Of a DNA stretch of 15,063 bases, positions 1-7,182 are shown one piece after another. The notes beneath the pieces are model-generated. The model was given only the letters and a program-made list of their open reading frames with translations, was not told the DNA's origin and made no database searches. Origin of the DNA: Actinomycetota bacterium. Lineage in GTDB: Bacteria > Actinomycetota > Actinomycetes > Nanopelagicales > Nanopelagicaceae. The DNA is taken from assembly GCA_947480375.1 (NCBI GenBank), contig CANKCX010000008.1:1-15063 (forward strand). Reading direction: 5' to 3'. Made by a program: the position numbers and the translations under genes. Position 1 is the stretch's first letter. Each line of letters begins with the position of its first letter.

Positions 1-176
1 AGGGGAACATCAAACCACTAAACCTTTATTCCCCGCTCGTTAAAATATCTAAATTCACGCTCGGGCGTGTCATAAATCCCACATAATTTCCTGCAAATAC
101 CCTGAAAAAATATTTTTCTGCAAAGTGCTTGCAATGAACCAAGATTTTCACCCCTTGCAAGATAACCTTCATCTCC
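1..176. other. AT-rich intergenic leader upstream of parE
   Basis: No convincing gene is visible here. The stretch has a small inverted repeat (CACGC at 56-60, GCGTG at 65-69, four-base loop), which is not followed by a clear T-run and so is a poor intrinsic terminator. It also has a perfect A/T palindrome (AAAAATATTTTT, 106-117) and repeated TGCAA-containing words: CTGCAAA at 91 and 118, CTTGCAA at 128 and 154. The gene to the left lies outside the window, so it is unknown whether this is also its promoter or its 3' end. The region most likely carries the parE promoter and perhaps operator sites. Confidence 0.5.
158..168 (+). promoter_or_regulatory. Putative -10 region of parE
   Basis: The sequence CAAGATAACCT contains CAAGAT (158-163) and an overlapping TAACCT (163-168). 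The latter matches the actinobacterial -10 consensus TANNNT. It lies 8 bases before the GTG start at 177, so transcription would begin at or within a few bases of the start codon, giving a leaderless or near-leaderless mRNA. No Shine-Dalgarno sequence precedes the start, which agrees. No good -35 hexamer is visible. Confidence 0.4.
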
Positions 177-2249
177 GTGGCTACCGACGATCTAACATCA
201 ACAACAGAAAATGGCTATAACGCCAAAGATCTCGCCGTCCTTGAAGGTTTAGATGCAGTTCGCAAACGTCCAGGTATGTATATCGGAACAACCGATTCAC
301 GTGGACTCATGCACTGTCTCTGGGAAATTATTGATAACTCGGTAGATGAAGCTCTCGCCGGACATTGCAAGAATATTGAAATTAATTTGGAATCAGATGG
401 ATCAGTAGAAGTACATGATGATGGTCGTGGAATTCCAGTAGATAAAGAGCCAAAGACCGGACTCACTGGCGTTGAAGTTGTAATGACTAAATTGCACGCA
501 GGTGGAAAATTCGGTGGCGGTTCTTATGCAGCCTCTGGTGGTCTACATGGTGTTGGTGCATCAGTTGTAAACGCACTTGCTTCACGTCTTGATGTTGAAG
601 TTGATCGCAACGGAAAAATTTATTGGATGTCATTCCAACGTGGAAATGCCGGAATCTTCGATGGCGATGGTCCAAAGGCGCCGTTCTCTGAAAGTTCTGG
701 GCTACGAGTAATTGGAAAAGTTAGCGCCAAAGTTACTGGCACAAGAATTAAGTGGTGGGCTGATCGTCAGATTTTCTTAAAAGAGGCAGAGCTAGCAATT
801 GAAGATATTTACGCTCGCGCCCGCCAAACTTCTTATCTAGTTCCTGGTTTAACTCTTACAGTTAATGACAATCGCACAAAGACAAAGACTTCCGAGAAGT
901 TCTTCCATAAGGGTGGCATCTCTGAATTCTGTTCTTTCCTTCGTCCCGACGATCCAATTGGTGAAGTTATTCGCCTAACTGGTTCTGGTGAATACACCGA
1001 AACTGTTCCAGTGTTGGATGAAAAGGGGCACATGATGCCTACCGAAGTTAATCGCGAGATGGGCGTTGATATTGCACTGCAATGGGGCAATGGATACGAC
1101 AACACCATGTCTAGCTTCGTAAATATTATTTCGACACCAAAAGGTGGAACTCACGTACAAGGTTTCGAACGTTCGATTACCAAAGCATTCAACGATGCGC
1201 TTCGTGCGACAAAGACCCTTAAGAACAACGAAGCTGATGTAATCAAGGATGACGTACTAGAAGGCCTGACATCGGTTGTAACAGTGCGTATGTCCGAACC
1301 GCAATTCGAAGGTCAGACTAAAGAAGTTCTTGGCACAGCGGCTGCCACAAAGATAGTTGCAGCAGTAGTGGCCGAAGAGATGAAGAAGTTCTTTGCCACA
1401 ACAAAGCGAATTGATAAAGCAACCGGAAAAATGATTTTAGAGAAAGTTGCTGGGGCATCCAGAACTCGTATTTCGGCTCGAGCACATAAAGATATTCAGC
1501 GCCGCAAGAATGCACTTGAAAGTTCTTCGCTTCCAACAAAGCTTTCAGATTGCCGATCAGATGACACTGATCGCACCGAGCTTTATATCGTCGAGGGCGA
1601 CTCAGCTCTTGGTACTGCAAAGGCGGCTCGTAACTCAGAGTTCCAGGCTATTTTGCCGATTCGCGGAAAAATTCTAAATGTTCAAAAAGCCTCGCTATCT
1701 CAAATGCTTGAAAACAATGAGTGCGCATCAATTATTCAAGTAATCGGCGCAGGTTCTGGCCGATCATTCACTCTTGAAGATGCACGTTATGGCCGAATTA
1801 TTCTGATGTCCGATGCTGATGTTGACGGTGCCCATATTCGCTGCCTGCTTTTAACTTTGCTTTCACGTTATATGCGCCCACTAATTGAAGATGGTCGCGT
1901 ATTTGCTGCAATGCCACCTCTGCACCGCATCGAAGTTGTTGGTGGAAAGCGCGGAGAAATTCATTACACATATTCTGATGATGAAATGAAGAAGATGACC
2001 GCCGATTTAACTAAGGGCGGAAAGCGTTGGAAGGAACCAATTCAACGTTACAAAGGTTTAGGCGAGATGGATGCAGATCAACTTCGTGAGACCACTATGG
2101 ACCCAGCGCATCGCACCTTACGTCGAATCACAATGAAGGATGCGAACGCCGCAGAAGCGATGTTCGAACTACTTATGGGCAATGAAGTTGCACCTCGTAA
2201 AGAATTTATCTCAACTGCAGAAATCGCTCGCGATCGAATCGACGCTTAA
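177..2249 (+). CDS. parE: DNA topoisomerase IV subunit B (ParE)
   Basis: This 690-residue protein is the ATPase and TOPRIM subunit of type IIA topoisomerase IV, which with ParC decatenates replicated chromosomes. The GHKL ATPase fold is clear: catalytic-type Glu50, Asn54 in DNSVDEA (53-59), DDGRGIP (81-87) and the ATP-lid region GGLHGVGASVVNAL (121-134). The TOPRIM domain has EGDSA (473-477) and the metal-binding DADVDG (546-551); the family tail QRYKGLGEMD begins at 623. The length is normal. GTG at 177 is the only sensible start, because an in-frame stop lies at 135-137. It is called ParE rather than GyrB because a ParC-type A subunit is nearby, together with sepH, and gyrB/gyrA in Actinobacteria normally sit beside dnaA/recF. 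GyrB is the alternative, since the two share the same motifs. It is convergent with the next gene, with one base between the stops. Confidence 0.93.
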   Translation: MATDDLTSTTENGYNAKDLAVLEGLDAVRKRPGMYIGTTDSRGLMHCLWEIIDNSVDEALAGHCKNIEINLESDGSVEVHDDGRGIPVDKEPKTGLTGVEVVMTKLHAGGKFGGGSYAASGGLHGVGASVVNALASRLDVEVDRNGKIYWMSFQRGNAGIFDGDGPKAPFSESSGLRVIGKVSAKVTGTRIKWWADRQIFLKEAELAIEDIYARARQTSYLVPGLTLTVNDNRTKTKTSEKFFHKGGISEFCSFLRPDDPIGEVIRLTGSGEYTETVPVLDEKGHMMPTEVNREMGVDIALQWGNGYDNTMSSFVNIISTPKGGTHVQGFERSITKAFNDALRATKTLKNNEADVIKDDVLEGLTSVVTVRMSEPQFEGQTKEVLGTAAATKIVAAVVAEEMKKFFATTKRIDKATGKMILEKVAGASRTRISARAHKDIQRRKNALESSSLPTKLSDCRSDDTDRTELYIVEGDSALGTAKAARNSEFQAILPIRGKILNVQKASLSQMLENNECASIIQVIGAGSGRSFTLEDARYGRIILMSDADVDGAHIRCLLLTLLSRYMRPLIEDGRVFAAMPPLHRIEVVGGKRGEIHYTYSDDEMKKMTADLTKGGKRWKEPIQRYKGLGEMDADQLRETTMDPAHRTLRRITMKDANAAEAMFELLMGNEVAPRKEFISTAEIARDRIDA

Positions 2250-2250
2250 C

Positions 2251-2805
2251 TTACTTAATTTCTGCCAACCGCGCCTTAACAAGTGCCAGAATCAATTTAG
2301 TATCCACATCCCAATCATTAGGAACGCCAATAGTTTTCTTCAGAACATTTAAATCCGTCATCTTTGGCGCAAAATCGGCAATTACATCTGCGCTCCAGGG
2401 TGACATCAGGACTCGTTTGGTAGAAGCCGAGGCGCCAAAAACGTAGTTTTCATTAATGCGAATCATTGGCTGATTCCAGGCAATGACGAGTTCGGCCTTT
2501 GGATATTTATCTAGAATGGTTTTAAATATTTTGCGCATAGTTTTTGCTTGATCGGGCGTTACTGATTTATAAAATGCGGTTGGGGTATCAAACCTCTTTG
2601 AGGAAATCGATCCTCTGGAATACATAACAAGAGCATTGGCATGTGCTTGTGAGAAACCATAATTTTCGCGAAGGTGCGCAATTTGTTCTGGGTATTTCTT
2701 GCCTTCGACTTCTTTCATGACCTTGAACCAATACGACATCTTCTCGCCATATTTTCGTTCTATGGCTGGAAAATGAGCTTCTCTACTTGGGTCTTTAGGC
2801 GGCAT
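2251..2805 (-). CDS. DUF4287 / DUF1801 (YdhG-like) protein of unknown function
   Basis: This 184-residue cytosolic protein has no signal peptide or membrane segment. Residues about 12-66 resemble DUF4287, a small helical module with the FPAIERKYG...MSYWF opening and SQAHANALVMYSRG end. Residues about 85-184 resemble DUF1801 (YdhG / iron-chaperone-like fold), with YPKAELVIAWNQPMI and the SPWS segment. The two modules often occur in one polypeptide. DUF1801 relatives include Bacillus YdhG and frataxin-like proteins, but no biochemical role can be inferred from the sequence. It is the last gene of the minus-strand run and starts 9 bases after the oxidoreductase stop, so it is probably cotranscribed. 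It has no Shine-Dalgarno site. Its stop lies one base from the parE stop, leaving no room for a separate terminator. Domain names are from memory of the families. Confidence 0.8.
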   Translation of the reverse strand: MPPKDPSREAHFPAIERKYGEKMSYWFKVMKEVEGKKYPEQIAHLRENYGFSQAHANALVMYSRGSISSKRFDTPTAFYKSVTPDQAKTMRKIFKTILDKYPKAELVIAWNQPMIRINENYVFGASASTKRVLMSPWSADVIADFAPKMTDLNVLKKTIGVPNDWDVDTKLILALVKARLAEIK

Positions 2806-2814
2806 TGGAAAATA

Positions 2815-3780
2815 TTAGCGAACTTGCAGGATCAATTTTCCAGAAGTTTTGCGGCCTTCTAATTCCGCATGTGCGCCTGCAGCATGGGCAAGGGGATAGC
2901 GGCCACCGATTTTTACCTGCATAGCGCCACTTCTAAATGCTTCAAAGACTGCATTTGCCCGCTGAAGTAATTCACTTCGTTCAACAACATAATCCGCAAG
3001 TGTCGGCCTTGTTAAATAGATTGAACCCGCTGAAATTTTCATGATTTCAATCGGCGAAACTTGGCCACTTGCTGCGCCAAAGACTGCCAAAGTGCCACGT
3101 CTTGCAAGCGCCTTGATTCCTTCATCGAAGGTATCTTTTCCAACGCCATCATAAATAGCATTGGCGCCTTTACCATTTGTGAAATCTTTTACATGTTGTG
3201 CAAAGTCTTGGTATCCAATTGCGAGATCCGCGCCTGCTGCTCTTGCAATCGCCTGCTTTTCAGGCGTTGAAGCGGTTGCAATTACATTTGCACCAAGAGA
3301 TTTGATGTATCTAATTAACAACAAGCCAACCCCACCTGCGCCAGAATGAACAACGGCTGTGTCTCCAGGTTTAATTTCGTAAGTGTCTCGAGATAGATAG
3401 TGCGCGGTCATGCCCTGCAGCAATAGCGCAACAGCATCTTCATCTTTTATATCGTCAGGTATTGGTATCAAAGTTTTTGCAGGAATTGCTGCGTTCTCGG
3501 CATATCCACCACTTGCCATAACCCAACCAACTCGGGCTCCGATTTTTAAATCGAATGGAACATCACTTCCAAGTTCGGCAATTGTTCCAACGCCTTCAAC
3601 CCCCGGAATGTAGGGGAGTTTTACCGGATATTTTCCGAGGCGATGGTAGATATCAATGTAATTTACGCCAGCGATATTTACATCAATTATCGCTTGATCA
3701 TTATTACAACTTGGCCGATCAATTTGCCGCAATTGCAAAACCTGCGGAGCACCAACTTGGGTTATTTGTATTGCATTCAT
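2815..3780 (-). CDS. NADPH:quinone oxidoreductase family protein (zinc-independent MDR)
   Basis: This 321-residue protein belongs to the medium-chain dehydrogenase/reductase superfamily, quinone-oxidoreductase branch, whose members pass electrons from NADPH to quinones or enones. The N-terminal catalytic domain carries AGVNYIDIYHRLG (37-49) and LPYIPGVEGVG (55-65). The Rossmann domain begins at AVVHSGAGGVG (142-152), which holds the family's AxxGxxG-type nucleotide loop. The cysteine-rich structural-zinc loop of alcohol dehydrogenases is absent, which supports the zinc-independent QOR class. Length is typical (about 320-330). It starts 7 bases downstream of the parC stop and has no Shine-Dalgarno motif, so it is likely read from the same transcript. 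The true substrate is unknown, and no link to topoisomerase function is evident. A qor-type symbol is withheld because this family has many paralogues. Confidence 0.88.
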   Translation of the reverse strand: MNAIQITQVGAPQVLQLRQIDRPSCNNDQAIIDVNIAGVNYIDIYHRLGKYPVKLPYIPGVEGVGTIAELGSDVPFDLKIGARVGWVMASGGYAENAAIPAKTLIPIPDDIKDEDAVALLLQGMTAHYLSRDTYEIKPGDTAVVHSGAGGVGLLLIRYIKSLGANVIATASTPEKQAIARAAGADLAIGYQDFAQHVKDFTNGKGANAIYDGVGKDTFDEGIKALARRGTLAVFGAASGQVSPIEIMKISAGSIYLTRPTLADYVVERSELLQRANAVFEAFRSGAMQVKIGGRYPLAHAAGAHAELEGRKTSGKLILQVR

Positions 3781-3787
3781 TTAATTG

Positions 3788-5284
3788 TTAGGCAATACGA
3801 GTGCGACGTGGGGTCGCGAAGTTCTTTGAAACTTCATCAAGCTCGAGTGAAACCTGGGCTTTGATTGCATCCTCGGAAGCAAGCAGCGCCTTTAGTTTTG
3901 TCACAATCGCTTTAAGATCTTTCTGTTCTGTTTCAAGTTCAAGCTTGCTTAACTTGGTCAGACGACGAAGTGGCATATCAAGGATGTAGGTAGCTTGTTC
4001 GTCAGATAATTTGTACGCCTTGATCAATGCAGCCTTTGCTTCTGGCGCATCTTCGGCAGCACGAATCAATTTAATTACCTTGTCGATATCGATAATGGCC
4101 TTAAGCAGACCATCAACAAGATTTAAGCGGCTTTCGGCTTTAGCTTTTCGAAATTCTGAACGACGTCTAATAACTTCGATTCGGTGGTCAATAAATACTT
4201 GTAGCAGCTCTTTTAAGCCAAGTGTCAAAGGCTTTCCGCCGACTAGCGCAACAGCATTGATTGAGAATTGATCTTCCATAGGGGTTAGTTTGAAGAGATT
4301 TGCCAGAACATCTTCTGGTTCAAAACCATTCTTAAGTTCAACAACCACCTTGGTGCCTTGCTGGCCATCGGATAAATCGACGATGTCAGAGATTCCTTGA
4401 ATCTTCTTTGCCTTAACTAAATCAGCAATCTTTTCAACAATTTTCTCTGGGCCGATGTTGTAAGGAAGTTCGGTAATAACTAAGCCCTGTTTTCTGGCCG
4501 TAACTTTTTCAATAGCAACAGTGGCACGAACCTTAAATGCACCACGGCCACTTTCGTAGGCTTCAACGATTCCCTCTTTGCCGACAATTTCGCCGCCAGT
4601 AGGAAAATCTGGTGCAGGAACAAACTTCATCAAAGCCTTAAGCGTGGCCTTTGGATTTTCGATTAAATGTTTAGTTGCAGCGATTACTTCGCCCAGGTTG
4701 TGGGGAGCCATGTTTGTCGCCATACCAACTGCAATACCAGTGGCACCATTTACAAGCAGGTTTGGAAAAGCTGCGGGTAAAACTTGTGGTTCTAGTAATT
4801 GACCGTCGTAGTTCGATCCAAAATCAACAGTGTTCTCATCAGATTCATCAACCATTGCCATTGCGGCAGATGCAAGACGTGATTCGGTATAACGCATTGC
4901 GGCAGGGCCGGCATCTAGTGAACCGAAGTTACCGTGGCCATCAATGAGTGGAAGTCGCATCGAGAAACTTTGTGCCATACGAACCATGGCATCGTAAATC
5001 GCACCATCGCCGTGTGGGTGCAACTTACCCATGACTTCACCAACAGCACGTGCGCACTTAACATGGCCTTTATCTGGGCGAAGACCCATCTCTGACATTT
5101 GATGCAGAATGCGACGTTGTACTGGTTTTAAACCATCACGTGCATCTGGAAGTGCGCGTGAGTAAATAACTGAATATGCATATTCGAGAAATGATTCTGA
5201 CATCTCTTGCGAGACATCGATATCAATTATTCGACCTGGGTTCTCACCTGGTTTAGGGAGAACGGCTTTGGGTGTTTTTGCCAT
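3788..5284 (-). CDS. parC: Topoisomerase IV subunit A (ParC), natural form without the C-terminal domain
   Basis: This 498-residue protein is the DNA breakage-reunion subunit that pairs with ParE. It has the winged-helix region with the catalytic tyrosine Tyr132 in [11 protein letters not shown], the preceding HGNFGSL, the gate segment [12 protein letters not shown] (87-98), the tower domain, and the coiled coil with the closing [17 protein letters not shown]. Full-length ParC/GyrA proteins are about 750-850 residues, with a C-terminal beta-pinwheel DNA-wrapping domain. Here the protein ends precisely at the junction, with a plain TAA and the next gene 7 bases on, so the domain is absent, not frameshifted. 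No GyrA-box is present, so this is not GyrA. The residue at the quinolone-contact Ser83 position of E. coli GyrA is Gly94; Asp98 matches Asp87. It starts at ATG 5284, 25 bases after the kinase gene, probably with its own promoter. Confidence 0.92.
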   Translation of the reverse strand: MAKTPKAVLPKPGENPGRIIDIDVSQEMSESFLEYAYSVIYSRALPDARDGLKPVQRRILHQMSEMGLRPDKGHVKCARAVGEVMGKLHPHGDGAIYDAMVRMAQSFSMRLPLIDGHGNFGSLDAGPAAMRYTESRLASAAMAMVDESDENTVDFGSNYDGQLLEPQVLPAAFPNLLVNGATGIAVGMATNMAPHNLGEVIAATKHLIENPKATLKALMKFVPAPDFPTGGEIVGKEGIVEAYESGRGAFKVRATVAIEKVTARKQGLVITELPYNIGPEKIVEKIADLVKAKKIQGISDIVDLSDGQQGTKVVVELKNGFEPEDVLANLFKLTPMEDQFSINAVALVGGKPLTLGLKELLQVFIDHRIEVIRRRSEFRKAKAESRLNLVDGLLKAIIDIDKVIKLIRAAEDAPEAKAALIKAYKLSDEQATYILDMPLRRLTKLSKLELETEQKDLKAIVTKLKALLASEDAIKAQVSLELDEVSKNFATPRRTRIA

Positions 5285-5291
5285 GAGCCGT

Positions 5292-5297
5292 ATCTTG
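5292..5297 (-). promoter_or_regulatory. Putative leaderless promoter (-10) of parC
   Basis: On the minus strand the sequence reads TTGGCAAGATACGGCTC immediately before the parC ATG. CAAGAT lies exactly 7 bases before the start codon, and a TGG triplet precedes it, resembling an extended -10. The predicted start of transcription is therefore the A of ATG. No Shine-Dalgarno site is seen. The same CAAGAT-plus-7 spacing occurs before the gene at 7183. This would let parC be expressed independently of the upstream pseudouridine genes. No good -35 was found. Confidence 0.4.
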
Positions 5298-5309
5298 CCA
5301 ATGAACTAT

Positions 5310-6227
5310 CTAATTAGTCGGTAGCGACTCGGTATCTACTAGTGGTCTTGCACCAATTAGTGCCACGCACTTGGCTGCAAGATCGGCCCCAGATTCCAAA
5401 GCATCAATAAGTGGTCCGTTATTAGCCCAAACCTTTATAAATCCAGCGGCAAAAGCATCTCCGGCGCCTGTCGTATTTATAACTGTAGTTTTCTTTGCTG
5501 CTACTTGAATTAGTTGATCTCCTCGATGCTGTCCGAGGGCGCCATTGGATCCACGTTTGATTACAACAGTATTTACCTTGGTGAGCAATTTCGAAGCGGC
5601 ATCAACTGGATTCTCTTTGCCAGTCAAGAAGTGTGATTCTTCTTCATTTAAAATAATTGTATCGATAAAAGTAAGCCAATCATTTGCTGTTGCGACACCA
5701 ACTTCCATTAAGACACCGACTGTTGCGGGATCAAGAATTATGCGAAGCCCAGCAGCATTAATTGCTTTGATTATCTCGATTACTCCAGCACGTGATTCAG
5801 AATTTATAAGTGAATATGCCGAGAGATAAACAGCTGCGAACTGCGATAAATCTGGCAAGTCAGAAAGGCCAAGCCCAGAGTTAGCTCCAGAATCTGGGAA
5901 CATGGTTCGCTCACCATCTGGGCCAACAACCACAACAACAACACCGGTATTCGAGTCGGGAATTATGCGATCTAAATGTTCAACCCCGTATGCATCGAGT
6001 TCAGAGATCAAAGTTTGTCCTGCAGCATCTTCTCCGATGCGGACAATTAAAAATGAGGGCGTCGATGCGTATGCAAGCCAAGAAGCAACATTTGCGGCAG
6101 CCCCGCCACCTTGGGTAGAAATCTTTGCTCGGGTTTCTAGTCCTTCAACAATCGGGCGGTTTAAGAGAACAGTTACATCAAGCATTATGTCGCCAATGCA
6201 GAGAATCTTGTTTGCTGGTGATTTCAT
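5310..6227 (-). CDS. PfkB-family carbohydrate kinase, probable pseudouridine kinase
   Basis: This 305-residue ribokinase-fold enzyme transfers the ATP gamma-phosphate to a sugar or nucleoside hydroxyl. The N-terminal substrate region shows the GGGAAANVASWLA signature (about 40-52). The C-terminal PfkB signature NTTGAGDAFAAGF (251-263) supplies the anion hole and the catalytic base Asp257. It lies 9 bases downstream of psuG on the same strand, and in E. coli and many other bacteria psuG is paired with the kinase psuK, which makes pseudouridine-5'-phosphate. That neighbour is the basis for calling pseudouridine as substrate; the sequence alone supports only a PfkB-type kinase. Ribokinase or another nucleoside kinase remains possible. 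No Shine-Dalgarno site precedes the ATG, so translation may depend on coupling to psuG. Confidence 0.8.
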   Translation of the reverse strand: MKSPANKILCIGDIMLDVTVLLNRPIVEGLETRAKISTQGGGAAANVASWLAYASTPSFLIVRIGEDAAGQTLISELDAYGVEHLDRIIPDSNTGVVVVVVGPDGERTMFPDSGANSGLGLSDLPDLSQFAAVYLSAYSLINSESRAGVIEIIKAINAAGLRIILDPATVGVLMEVGVATANDWLTFIDTIILNEEESHFLTGKENPVDAASKLLTKVNTVVIKRGSNGALGQHRGDQLIQVAAKKTTVINTTGAGDAFAAGFIKVWANNGPLIDALESGADLAAKCVALIGARPLVDTESLPTN

Positions 6228-6236
6228 AATGATTAG

Positions 6237-7121
6237 CTAAAGCGCACAGGCAATTTCAGCAGCTAATTTCGAATTAGCTTTAATGATTTCTATATTGACT
6301 CGTAGAGATTCACCTTTACTAGTTGTGTGGAAATGCTCGAGCAAGAACGGAGTTACGCCTTTACCGGTTATGTGCGATTTAGTAGCAGCAGCTAAACCGG
6401 TTTCAAGAATCTCATCATGAAGCTTTAGATCCATCTGGTTTATTACCGGATTGGCCACAATGATTGCGGTGTCATCGGTATTTAAGTTATGGCGCAGATT
6501 CCAAATCTTTGCAATGTCACTAGCGCTTTCGACTCGGTGTTCAATCTCAAAGCCAGAATCTGTTAGGTAGAAGCCAGGAAAGTTATTGGTCTTAAAACCA
6601 AGAACCGGAATAGCTAGTGTTTCAAGACGTTCTAAAGTGCCAGCAACATCCAAGATTGATTTAACTCCAGCGCAGACAATAATGATTCGGGTCTTTGCTA
6701 GTTCGATTAAATCTGCAGATTCGTCATAGAGATGTCCACGATGCACACCACCGAGGCCACCTGTTGCGAATACATCGATATCTGCAAGGTGGGCGATATG
6801 CGAAGTGGCAGCGACTGTTGTAGCCGCACTCTTACCGGTTGCACAAATGATTGCTAAGTCGCGGGTTGAAGCTTTAACTATGTTGTCATCATTCGCGATT
6901 CGGACAAGTTGGTCGGCTTCAAGGCCAACGAATATCTCACCATCGATGATTGCAATTGTTGCTGGCGTTGCACCTTGGTTTCGCACAATTTCTTCAACTT
7001 CTTTAGCAACTTCAAGATTTGTCGGACGAGGTAAACCATGAGAAATAATTGTGGATTCGAGAGCAACTATTGGCCTGCCTTGGCTCTTGGCGGCAGTTAC
7101 TTCCTTCGAATATTTAATCAC
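6237..7121 (-). CDS. psuG: Pseudouridine-5'-phosphate glycosidase
   Basis: This 294-residue enzyme reversibly splits the C-C glycosidic bond of pseudouridine-5'-phosphate to uracil and ribose-5-phosphate, feeding pyrimidine salvage and the pentose phosphate pathway. Family hallmarks are plain: IVALESTIISHGLPRPTN (18-35, with Glu22), KASTRDLA (83-90), FATGGLGGVHRG (118-129) and VCAGVKSILDV (149-159). Lys154 matches the catalytic lysine (Lys166) of E. coli PsuG. Length is normal for the family (about 300). GTG at 7121 is chosen because a stop lies just upstream in frame, at 7131-7133, and a TAATGT -10 element sits 6 bases before it. It is the first gene of the minus-strand run and is divergent from the phosphodiesterase gene, with 61 bases between starts. 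Confidence 0.93.
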   Translation of the reverse strand: MIKYSKEVTAAKSQGRPIVALESTIISHGLPRPTNLEVAKEVEEIVRNQGATPATIAIIDGEIFVGLEADQLVRIANDDNIVKASTRDLAIICATGKSAATTVAATSHIAHLADIDVFATGGLGGVHRGHLYDESADLIELAKTRIIIVCAGVKSILDVAGTLERLETLAIPVLGFKTNNFPGFYLTDSGFEIEHRVESASDIAKIWNLRHNLNTDDTAIIVANPVINQMDLKLHDEILETGLAAATKSHITGKGVTPFLLEHFHTTSKGESLRVNIEIIKANSKLAAEIACAL

Positions 7122-7182
7122 CAGCGCACATTACAACAGGAGTTTGTCTTGTGGCTAAACAAGTTAGGGCAAGATATACCTC
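7122..7182. promoter_or_regulatory. Compact divergent promoter region, psuG / phosphodiesterase
   Basis: These 61 bases separate two divergent start codons. Toward psuG (minus strand) there is TAATGT (7128-7133), a full TANNNT match, 6 bases before its GTG. Toward the phosphodiesterase (plus strand) there is CAAGAT (7170-7175), 7 bases before the ATG. Both spacings predict transcription starting on the first base of the start codon. No Shine-Dalgarno site precedes either gene. The two -35 zones must share the same roughly 35 bases in the middle, so the promoters may influence each other or share a regulator. No clear operator palindrome was seen. Confidence 0.5.

Noticed and set aside
56..69. 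CACGC/GCGTG hairpin as a terminator
   Set aside because: The stem is only five bases and no T-run follows on either strand.
26..172. A 48-residue minus-strand reading frame in the parE leader, starting at ATG 172
   Set aside because: It covers the expected parE promoter, has no ribosome-binding site, resembles no family known to me and has an unremarkable composition for chance AT-rich DNA.
833..1108. Minus-strand reading frames inside parE, and similar frames inside other genes
   Set aside because: They are antisense shadows of strongly conserved coding sequence and show no family motifs.
3788..5284. Frameshift or pseudogene explanation for the short parC
   Set aside because: The core is intact, the stop falls at a natural domain junction and the downstream gene begins at once, so no leftover pinwheel sequence exists to be joined by a frameshift.
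177..5284. Calling the pair gyrB/gyrA
   Set aside because: No GyrA-box or pinwheel is present, the two genes are convergent and separated by two others, and there is no dnaA, dnaN or recF nearby.
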